A DNA stretch of 64,000 bases from an uncultured Lachnospiraceae bacterium (GTDB lineage Bacteria; Bacillota; Clostridia; Lachnospirales; Lachnospiraceae), in assembly GCA_934292725.1 (NCBI GenBank), contig CAKQXY010000014.1:5365-69364 (forward strand), in the 5' to 3' direction. Shown here piece by piece: positions 43,392-50,900 of this stretch. Positions within the stretch are counted from its first letter, which is position 1; the number at the start of each line of letters is the position of its first letter. Below the pieces are notes generated by a model that saw only the letters and a list, made by a program, of their open reading frames with translations, made no database searches and was not told the origin of the DNA. The position numbers and the translations under genes are program-made.

Positions 43392-44909
43392 TTGGAAAGA
43401 TTATTTGACATAGTAGATTTTAATTCTTACAAAGAAGATAATCGCCGCGAGGTAAAAAAAGCCAATGGTGGGTTACCAGCATCATTATGGGATACATATT
43501 CTGCATTTGCAAATTGTTATGGTGGAGTTATTATTCTTGGTGTTGCAGAAAATAAAGACGGCTCTTGGAGAACAACTGGGTTAAATGTTACTGATAAAGG
43601 GAAGCTTTTGAAACAATTTTGGGATACAATTAATAATCGAAAGAAAGTAAATATTAATATTTTAAAAGATGAGGATGTAGAGACATATGAAATAGATAAT
43701 GATTTGATCATTGTTGTTTATGTTCCTATGGCTAAACGAGATCAAAAACCTGTTTATATCAATGATGATTTGTTTGGCTCTACTTTTAGAAGAAACCATG
43801 AAGGTGATTATCGTTGTACACATTTACAAGTAAAAACAATGCTTCGTGATCAGGCTGAAACTACAATGGATATGGAAGTTTTAGATGATGTACCAATGGA
43901 AGATCTGAATTATGAAACAATTCAGGGATATAGAAATCGACATCGAATATTGAAACCTGGACATCCTTTTGAAAGATTAAATGATAATGAATATTTGAGA
44001 AGTATTGGTGCAGCAGCTATTTCAAGAGAAGATAAAAAACTTCACCCAACTGCTGCAGGTATGCTGATGTTTGGAAATGAGTATAACATTGTAAGACACT
44101 TTCCAGAATATTTTCTTGATTATAGAGAAATGTTGGATCCTACTATTCGATGGACAGATCGTATCCAATCTAGTTCCGGTGAGTGGTCTGGAAATTTATG
44201 TGATTTTTATTTTCGAGTGTATAATAAAATTAGTTTGGATGTTAAAATTCCGTTTGCTATGCAGGATGGGGTACGAATTGAGGATACTCCCGTTCATAAA
44301 GCACTTAGAGAAGCATTGGCTAATTGCTTGATTAATGCTGACTATTATGGAACTCGTGGTGTTGTGATTAGAAAGGAACCAAAGAAACTTGTGTTTGAAA
44401 ATCCTGGATATATTCGAACTGGTAAAATTCAAATGCGTAGAGGTGGAGAATCAGATCCGAGAAACAAATCGTTGATGAAGATGTTTAATTTGATTAATAT
44501 TGGAGAACGTTCTGGAAGTGGAGTACCAAATATATTTAATATATGGGAAGATGAACATTGGAAAGAGCCGGTTATCGAAGAACGTTTTTCACCTGATCGC
44601 ACAGTTTTGACGCTTGAATTTGTTAAAAAGCAAGCGAAGAAAGCAAGCGAAGAAAACAAGCGAAGAAAGCAAGCGAAGAAAACAAGCGAAGAAAGCAAGC
44701 GAAGAAAACAAGCGAAGAAAACAAAAACAAGCGATAATGTTGCAAAGATATATGAGTATCTTTTGAAGCACGGAGAAGCAAAAACAAAAGATATTGCAGC
44801 TTATATTGGTTTGAGTGCTCCGCGAACTAGAATGATTTTATCAGAAATGAATGATATCGAGATAGTAGGCGCAAATACAAACAGAAAGTACAAAATCAAA
44901 ACAAAATAG
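43392..44909 (+). CDS. AlbA_2/HATPase_c_4 type DNA-binding ATPase-like protein with 13-nt repeat array
   Basis: 505-residue protein: N-terminal AlbA_2 (Schlafen-type) domain (SYKEDNRREVKK...SAFANCYGGVIILGVAEN) and a central HATPase_c_4-like region (REALANCLINADYYG...NIGERSGSGVPNI). A Lys/Glu-rich repeat linker follows, then a C-terminal winged-helix-like domain (LLKHGEAKTKDIAAYIGLSAPRTRMIL). Such proteins are accessory regulators or defence-associated factors of unknown role. The start is likely TTG 43392 after AAAGAAAGGAAC; TTG 43365 lies in the upstream terminator T-run. The gene is more AT-rich than its neighbours. Linker repeats of 13 nt (44632-44722) could shift the frame of the last domain. 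No promoter is seen, so terminator read-through may express it. Confidence 0.8.
   Translation: MERLFDIVDFNSYKEDNRREVKKANGGLPASLWDTYSAFANCYGGVIILGVAENKDGSWRTTGLNVTDKGKLLKQFWDTINNRKKVNINILKDEDVETYEIDNDLIIVVYVPMAKRDQKPVYINDDLFGSTFRRNHEGDYRCTHLQVKTMLRDQAETTMDMEVLDDVPMEDLNYETIQGYRNRHRILKPGHPFERLNDNEYLRSIGAAAISREDKKLHPTAAGMLMFGNEYNIVRHFPEYFLDYREMLDPTIRWTDRIQSSSGEWSGNLCDFYFRVYNKISLDVKIPFAMQDGVRIEDTPVHKALREALANCLINADYYGTRGVVIRKEPKKLVFENPGYIRTGKIQMRRGGESDPRNKSLMKMFNLINIGERSGSGVPNIFNIWEDEHWKEPVIEERFSPDRTVLTLEFVKKQAKKASEENKRRKQAKKTSEESKRRKQAKKTKTSDNVAKIYEYLLKHGEAKTKDIAAYIGLSAPRTRMILSEMNDIEIVGANTNRKYKIKTK
44632..44722 (+). repeat. Tandem array of seven 13-nt units inside the AlbA_2 gene
   Basis: Seven exact-length copies of AAGCGAAGAAARC (R is G or A). 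Because 13 is not a multiple of three, successive units are read in the three frames in turn, giving the linker pattern QAKK(A/T)SEE(N/S)KRRK. All three frames of the unit are free of stops. Gain or loss of one unit would shift the reading frame of the downstream winged-helix domain. Confidence 0.9.
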
Positions 44910-44918
44910 CCACTTAGT

Positions 44919-45164
44919 TTGCCGTGTAATTATAAAAGACATCTGATTGATAATAGTATTGCAATGACGGAAGAATTAGAAAGCGAGGTGCAGCGTATGT
45001 GTAACTTGAGTACAGCTATCGCAAATGAAGCAGCAAGAAATAAATCTTTGCAGACAGCGAAAAAATTGCTTCTTAATGGTAAACTGAATTTTGAGGAAAT
45101 AGCAGAAGTTACGGGGCTTACAGTTGATGAGGTTAAAGAGCTAAACAAAAAGAAAAGTGTATAA
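44919..45164 (+). pseudogene. Remnant resembling the C-terminus of an Rpn-family nuclease/transposase
   Basis: Short open frame whose product contains EELESEVQRMCNLSTAIANEA and LNFEEIAEVTGLTVDEVKEL. This combination (MCNLS followed by a helical stretch and a small helix-turn-helix end) resembles the C-terminal tail of Rpn/PD-(D/E)XK 'recombination-promoting nuclease' proteins common in Lachnospiraceae. The nuclease domain is absent. An intact 55-residue peptide could still be made from ATG 44997, which has a good site (GCGAGGTG). It follows the AlbA_2 stop in the same frame after only three codons. Call as fragment is an inference. Confidence 0.5.
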
Positions 45165-45186
45165 TTGAGAACTAATAGTAATATAA

Positions 45187-45222
45187 AACGACCGGGTAGA
45201 AAAATCTACCAGGTCGTTTTTG
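45187..45222 (+). terminator. Terminator, right copy of the duplicated pair
   Basis: AACGACC-GGTAGA aaaa TCTACC-GGTCGTT with one internal mismatch, followed by TTTT. It shares 20 identical bases with the terminator after the S1 gene 1.85 kb away. Confidence 0.9.
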
Positions 45223-45230
45223 GTTAAAGC

Positions 45231-45313
45231 AAGCGAAGAAAAGCAAGCGAAGAAAAGCAAGCGAAGAAAAGTAAGCGAAGAAAAACAAGCGAAGAAAACA
45301 AGCGAAGAAAAAC
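45231..45313 (+). repeat. Second AAGCGAAGAAA tandem array
   Basis: Six units: five of 14 nt (AAGCGAAGAAAAGC and variants) and one of 13 nt. The motif is the same as in the AlbA_2 gene array. It lies between the right terminator copy and the stop codon of the minus-strand exonuclease gene, outside any convincing gene. Confidence 0.85.
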
Positions 45314-45320
45314 AAGCAGT

Positions 45321-46442
45321 TTATGAAAATAATTCCGGCGGCGCTTCCTGCGCCTCTTCAGAAGGAGCAGGTACAGCGCATCGCAGTGCATCTTCGAGTA
45401 CATTATGCGCGTAGGCGAGAATAAAATCAGGATCAGCTATATATTCTGTAAAAAGCTGCTTGGAAGAATACTCCTCCTTATAAAGATCAAACATATCCTC
45501 ATGCGAGAGCGGAAGAAAAGTACTGCTTTTCTTTGTGTAGCAGGTAGAAGCACTTGCCTGAACACGATGCTCCGGGTCTACATATTGGCCGACCTTCTTA
45601 TGAACAGCGCGGTCCTCATCAGGAAGATAATAATAATCCTTATAATTATCAAAGAAATACTTTAATTCCCCGACAAAAGCACGAATTTCAATAATGATCT
45701 GGTTTGCACGAATCGATAAACGGCAAAGCGGCAGCTCGCGTGTCACAGCCACTGGAACCTTAACAGAACAATCCACCACAATAGTAAGAGAGGAGGACGT
45801 AGTGCTTAAAGAATAGCCGGCAAGTGTCCACTCACTGCGAAAAATATCAAGATAAGACAAAAGCGGCATAATCTGAGGAAGAGCCTTTAAATCATCCTCA
45901 TTGTGAAGAAGAAGCACTTGATAAAGACGCTTATCACCAGTCTCAAGATAATCGTGATAAACAGCGATCATCTCCTTGCCGGTAGCCTGATCTAGTCTTG
46001 AAATATTTAAATAGCTTTCAAGTGTTGCAAGTTTTAAGTTCTCAAGCTGCAGAAGTGTTTTTACAGGACGCAGGTGGCGGTACAGATCAAAGCTGCGAAT
46101 ATTGTCAAGCACATCAGTATTAAGGCCATAGGCAGCAGCACATTTCTTTAAAAAAGGAAGATCAAAGGTTTCGCCATTAAAAGAAACAATAACCTGATAA
46201 TTTTTTATAAAAGAAAAAAAGTCCTCAAGGATCTCCTGCTCAGAATTAAGCGAATCAGAAAACCACTGTCTGATATGCCACTCCATCTGCTGATGATAGA
46301 CTGCACCAATCAGATAAATAGAAGAGGTGGCAGGTGTGAGTCCTGTCGTCTCAATATCAAGAAATACAAGATCCTTTAAGGGTGCAATCGCATGAGAATC
46401 ATAAAATTGCGGGATCGAAAACGTTTTACTTATAACAACCAT
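45321..46442 (-). CDS. Ribonuclease H-like exonuclease domain protein (YprB type)
   Basis: 373-residue protein with a DEDD-type 3'-5' exonuclease fold in the first half: DIET at 29-32 and VSFNGETFDLPFLK with the next acidic residue. YprB of Bacillus is the nearest family known to me; its role is uncertain. The C-terminal half has no motif I recognise. The ATG at 46442 follows GGGGGAATTTCA on the minus strand; a longer start is not supported. It has its own promoter. Its stop abuts the repeat array at 45231-45313. Confidence 0.85.
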   Translation of the reverse strand: MVVISKTFSIPQFYDSHAIAPLKDLVFLDIETTGLTPATSSIYLIGAVYHQQMEWHIRQWFSDSLNSEQEILEDFFSFIKNYQVIVSFNGETFDLPFLKKCAAAYGLNTDVLDNIRSFDLYRHLRPVKTLLQLENLKLATLESYLNISRLDQATGKEMIAVYHDYLETGDKRLYQVLLLHNEDDLKALPQIMPLLSYLDIFRSEWTLAGYSLSTTSSSLTIVVDCSVKVPVAVTRELPLCRLSIRANQIIIEIRAFVGELKYFFDNYKDYYYLPDEDRAVHKKVGQYVDPEHRVQASASTCYTKKSSTFLPLSHEDMFDLYKEEYSSKQLFTEYIADPDFILAYAHNVLEDALRCAVPAPSEEAQEAPPELFS

Positions 46443-46501
46443 TGAAATTCCCCCGTTATATAAAAAAATCACAGTAAATACAAATCTTAAAAATTTCTTA
46501 C

Positions 46502-46530
46502 ATTATAGCATAATAGAGGAGAGAAGTCAA
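46502..46530 (-). promoter_or_regulatory. Sigma-A promoter for YprB-like gene
   Basis: Minus strand: TTGACT (46525-46530), 17-base spacer, TATAAT (46502-46507). Confidence 0.75.
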
Positions 46531-46582
46531 ATGAGAGATTTCACTGGGGGATTAACGTATGTTCTCTCATACTTTGGGATGA

Positions 46583-46610
46583 TTTACAAAAAGAGAGGAC
46601 ATGGTATACT
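46583..46610 (+). promoter_or_regulatory. Upstream promoter of pilus locus
   Basis: TTTACA (46583-46588), 16-base spacer, TATACT (46605-46610). It would give a long leader of about 215 nt. Confidence 0.55.
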
Positions 46611-46721
46611 AAAAAAGGATGATACCAGAGCAAAAAAAGCGATTGCTAGGGCAAAACTTATAAAGTTAGTAATGACGAACTGATTTTTTCCAAGATAATG
46701 TAAAAAAAACAAAAAAAGTAC

Positions 46722-46750
46722 TTAACAAAACGTTTGAAATGTGCTATCAT
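46722..46750 (+). promoter_or_regulatory. Downstream promoter of pilus locus
   Basis: TTAACA (46722-46727), 17-base spacer, TATCAT (46745-46750). Confidence 0.6.
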
Positions 46751-46785
46751 CCAAAGTAAAGAAGAAAATTTAGAAAAAAGGCATG

Positions 46786-46812
46786 TTCACCAGTTCAACT
46801 GGAAACGGTGAA
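46786..46812 (+). promoter_or_regulatory. Leader hairpin before the first pilus-locus gene
   Basis: TTCACC pairs with GGTGAA. An alternative inner stem CCAGTT/AACTGG overlaps it, so two mutually exclusive folds exist directly upstream of the GGAAGGAG ribosome site. Confidence 0.5.
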
Positions 46813-46832
46813 AACTTGGAAGGAGTATGGAT

Positions 46833-47342
46833 ATGCAGGGAGATGACAGCAAAGAGGGCAGAGACAGCAAACGTTTAAGTCGCGCGGAGCTTCTTGAAAT
46901 GCTTATCGAGCAGTCAAAAGAAGTCGAGTCACTTAAAAAGAAGGTTGATGAGCTTCAAAAACAGCTTGATGATCGGACGATTCAGTTGCAGCAGACAGGT
47001 TCGATTGCAGAAGCAGCTCTCGCATTGAACGACATATTCAAAGCTGCAGATCAGGCAGCATCCCAATACATCGAAAGTATCAAGCGTATGGAGCATGAAA
47101 AGAATGTAGAGTTCCAGGCGCTTCGTCAGAAGACACTCGATGCATGTGCTGTGATGAGAGAAGATACACAGGAGTATTGCAGACGGCTTCGTTATGAGAG
47201 CGAGGCAAAAAGAGACGCGCTGTATGCTCAGTTAGAAAAAGAAAAAGAAGAGATCGAGAAAAACAATTCTAGTGAAGGCAGCGATCCAACCACAAGGACG
47301 CGCCTTGAGACATCTCCCAGTGTAGGTGGAGGTGTCTCATGA
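46833..47342 (+). CDS. Coiled-coil protein heading the pilus locus
   Basis: 169-residue, highly charged protein with predicted coiled coils over about 15-60 and 85-145 (VESLKKKVDELQKQLDD and the Lys/Glu-rich end), reminiscent of DivIVA-like scaffold proteins but with no diagnostic motif. No signal peptide or membrane segment, so cytoplasmic. The ATG at 46833 lies seven bases after AAGGAG; ATG 46827 is too close. Its stop overlaps the signal peptidase start, so it is translationally coupled to the pilus genes. Function unknown; a role in placing pilus assembly is only a guess. Confidence 0.7.
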   Translation: MQGDDSKEGRDSKRLSRAELLEMLIEQSKEVESLKKKVDELQKQLDDRTIQLQQTGSIAEAALALNDIFKAADQAASQYIESIKRMEHEKNVEFQALRQKTLDACAVMREDTQEYCRRLRYESEAKRDALYAQLEKEKEEIEKNNSSEGSDPTTRTRLETSPSVGGGVS

Positions 47343-47929
47343 AAAAAAATAAAAAACAACCACTTGAAGTGCCGCCGATAGAGGCTCTTGAAAAAGAGCT
47401 TCATAGAGAGCTTTATAAAAAGAGCTACAGGAGCACGCTTCGAAGCACGGTTTATACACTCATTACAGTGGCGGCAGTAGCAGTACTGGTAGCTACTTTG
47501 ATGTTACCTGTTTTACAGATCTATGGTACGTCCATGACGCCTACCTTATCAGATGGAGACATAGTTGTTTCCGTTTCTGGTTCGGAATTTGAGGCGCAGG
47601 ACATAATTGCATTCTACTACAATAATAAGATCTTAGTAAAACGTGTAATTGCAACAGCAGGACAGTGGGTAGATATTGACGAAGAGGGAAATGTTTCAGT
47701 TGACGGAACACCCCTCGATGAGCCATACGTATTTGAGAAGGCGCTTGGCGAATGCGATATAGATCTTCCATATCAAGTGCCTGAAGGAAGAGTATTTGTT
47801 ATGGGTGATCATCGAAGCGTTTCAGTTGATAGTCGAAGCACATCTGTCGGATGTGTGGCACAGGAGCAAATTGTTGGAAAATTAGTATTTTGTGTCTGGC
47901 CATTTACAAACTTTGGCCAGATCAAGTAG
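47339..47929 (+). CDS. lepB: Signal peptidase I
   Basis: 196-residue type I signal peptidase with one membrane helix (about 38-57). The catalytic Ser65 is in YGTSMTPTL and the Lys101 general base in ILVKRVIATAGQ. The conserved GDHR box (FVMGDHRSVSVDSRS) is near the end. Dedicated signal peptidases often sit in sortase-pilus loci and process the pilin precursors. It overlaps the preceding gene by four bases and is followed by the large adhesin gene after 19 bases. Confidence 0.93.
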   Translation: MKKNKKQPLEVPPIEALEKELHRELYKKSYRSTLRSTVYTLITVAAVAVLVATLMLPVLQIYGTSMTPTLSDGDIVVSVSGSEFEAQDIIAFYYNNKILVKRVIATAGQWVDIDEEGNVSVDGTPLDEPYVFEKALGECDIDLPYQVPEGRVFVMGDHRSVSVDSRSTSVGCVAQEQIVGKLVFCVWPFTNFGQIK

Positions 47930-47948
47930 GAGAAAGGGGGCGTCTGTT

Positions 47949-50900
47949 TTGGAAAATCCGTTAAGAAAACAGATTCGTTCAATCATGAAGGATCATAAGA
48001 AACGTCAAATGTGGTATCGAATAGTTACCACGCTGGCGGTTGTTGTTGTGTTTGTAACGACATATATGCTGATTCTGCCGGCCATCACCATGGAAAACAA
48101 AGCAGAGTGCGGTATCACAGAGCACAAACACGACGCAAACTGTTACAGCTCGCATTATGAAAAGGAGAAAGAGCTTGCCTGTACGACAGATTCACTAGGT
48201 GTACATAAGCATACAGAAGCCTGCTACGATGCAGAGCATAAGCTGATCTGTGGTTATGCAGACTTTGTGATTCATGAACATGACGCATCCTGCTACGACA
48301 AAGACGGCAATCTAGTATGCACCATTCCAGAGCATAAGCTGCATCAGCACACACCAGAGTGCTATCAGATGCAGAAGCAGCTAGTATGTACACAGGAAGA
48401 ATCAGTAGGTCATACTCATACGCCTGAATGCTACACAAAACAGCAGGGCGCATTAATCTGCGGCAAAGAAGAGCATACACACGGCGAAGGCTGCTACGAT
48501 GCAGAAGGCAATTTAATCTGCACACTAGAAGAGCATACGCACAGTGACGAATGCTACGAATGGACAGATGTTTTAACATGCACCATTCCAGAAAGCGCAG
48601 GTCACACACACAGCGAAGCCTGCTATCAGGATGTGCAGGTATTAATCTGCGAAGAGCCGGCAGAGCTTCATACCCACACAGCAGAGTGCTACAAAGACGG
48701 CGTACTCGCATGTGGAAAGCTGGAATTAAAAGAGCATAAGCACAGCGAAACATGTTTCACAGAAAAGCAGGTTCTCGTAGAAACATTAATCTGTGACAGA
48801 GTAGAGCATGTACATACAGACGAGTGCTACAAAAAGAGCACCGAAGAAACAGCGACCAGTGAAGCAGTAACCGCTAGTCAGAACGAAGAAACATCAAGCG
48901 AAGACGAAAGCAGCGAAACAGCTTCAATCGAAGAAACCTCAACTGAAGAAACTTCAATAGAAGAAACTTCAACAGAAGAAGCTTCAAGCGAGGCAGACAC
49001 CGATGCAGAAGAATCAAGTACAGAAGCATCAATCGAAGAAATAAGCTTAGAAGAATCAAGTACAGAAGAAACAAGCATCGAAGAAACAAGCCTTGAAGCA
49101 GTAAGCGAAGACGAATCAGAGGCAGAGTCCGAGACTGAGACAGCAGAAGAAGCAGAATCTGAATCCGAGGTTGAATCAGAGTCTGAAAGCGAGCCAGAGG
49201 AAAGTTCTTCCATCGAGGCTGAGACCGAAGAAGAAAGCTCAGAGGAAGTAAGTACCGAGGAAGAAAGTTCAGAAGAGGAGAGCTTCGAAGAGACTTCTAC
49301 TGAGGAAGCATCTGAAGAAGAGCTGACGAGCGAAGAAGCATCCACAGAAGAAGATGTTTCAGAGGCAGAAGAGGAGAGTAGTGAGCTTCCACAGCTTACT
49401 GGCTTCTGGCCAATGGATATGATGGAAGTTGCCCATGCACTTGTTGGAAGTAATGAACATGATCTGGTGAAATTCTGTTTAGATTATATCGGTATCTCAG
49501 ATATGGGATATGATTCAGATTTGACAACATGGATTGATAATCTGACCGAGTTAAATTTATATTCAAGCAGAGAAGACCTGATTCCATCACCAGGAGATGT
49601 CATTTTCTTTGATAATGATGGAGATGGTATTGCTGACCATGTTGGCATCATAACAGACGTTACAGAAAATGAAGAAGATGGACAGGAGTTAATTACTGTT
49701 GCACAGAGCAATCATGATGGTTTGGTAGAAGAACAAGAATATCAGACAGATGATGAGAGGATTGTGGGACAGGGTAGCATTATACAGAATGATTATCCAA
49801 ATTATGCACCTATACAGAATGGTACTATGACATTGGAGAACGATGTAAACCTTGCAGACTATATAACAAGTATAGTAATGCAAAAAAAGAATGGTAACAA
49901 CTATCAAGATGTCGACCAATTTCAGGATGGTGATCAAGTGCGAGTAGCAATTGAATACAAGGTAGAAAACGGAAAGGTAACATCAGAAAATCGTACACTT
50001 GTATACCAATTGCCAAAGGGTGTAAGACCAAATCAAAGTTTAGGTGGTAAGATTACCGGAGAAATTAATGGTAAACAGTATACGGATTTGGGTGATTACA
50101 TAATTAGTGCAGATGGTAAAATTTCTATTATGTTTAATGATACTTTCTTCACAACACATAGTGATTTTACAGGTGGAATAGAATTTGAAGGTACGGCATC
50201 ATTAGATGGTAGTACAGAAAGTCAAGAGGTTAAATTCAAAGCAGATGGAAAGACCTATACGATTAATCCAAAACCAAAGGATTCTGATCTTACAATTAAA
50301 AAGACGAGAAGTGAGCCTGAGAATGGAAAGATCACTTATACGGTAACAGCAAGCAGTGAGAATGGAACTGATAATGATCAAGTTAAGATTGTGGATAGAC
50401 TTACATACTCTGGACTTAAAAATGTTACTGTTAAAAGGCCAACTGTAAAGAAAGGAAATTTTGATATTCCATATAACAACTCTGATTATGAAATTAAGAG
50501 TGATACTGGATATAGTGAGTATACCTTAAAGCTTCCTGCACTTAAAGCAGGAGAAAGCTATACTGTTTCATATGAAGTGGATTATGGAACAGTAGTGGGA
50601 AATGGCTATGCGTCAATCTCAAATAAAGCTGATGGATATAAAGGGGATACCTGGAAATCCAGTGACCAAACCAATAATGTTGAAATTTCAAAGCAGATGA
50701 TCAAAAAGGAAGGTTCTGCTACAGATAACAATCAGGCAATCAATTGGACTATTGAGATAAATCCAAATCATGTAGCAGATTTTGAGGGTAAATTTGCCAT
50801 TGAAGATTTATTGAATGGTAAACAAATTGATCTGACCAATGCCGACGATTTCAAAGTCACAGAGACAGATATGGGAAATAACTGGCAGTCAACAGATGTA

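Noticed and set aside
44632..45313. AAGCGAAGAAA repeats as a CRISPR array
   Set aside because: Units are directly tandem with no spacers, and no cas genes are present.
46625..46690. Possible c-di-GMP-I (GEMM) riboswitch before the pilus genes (AGGGCAAAAC stretch)
   Set aside because: The partner GGGACGCAAAGCC region and the required helices are missing.
48115..48753. 212-codon minus-strand frame under the adhesin repeats
   Set aside because: It is the mirror of the Cys/His repeats; composition is biased and there is no start signal.
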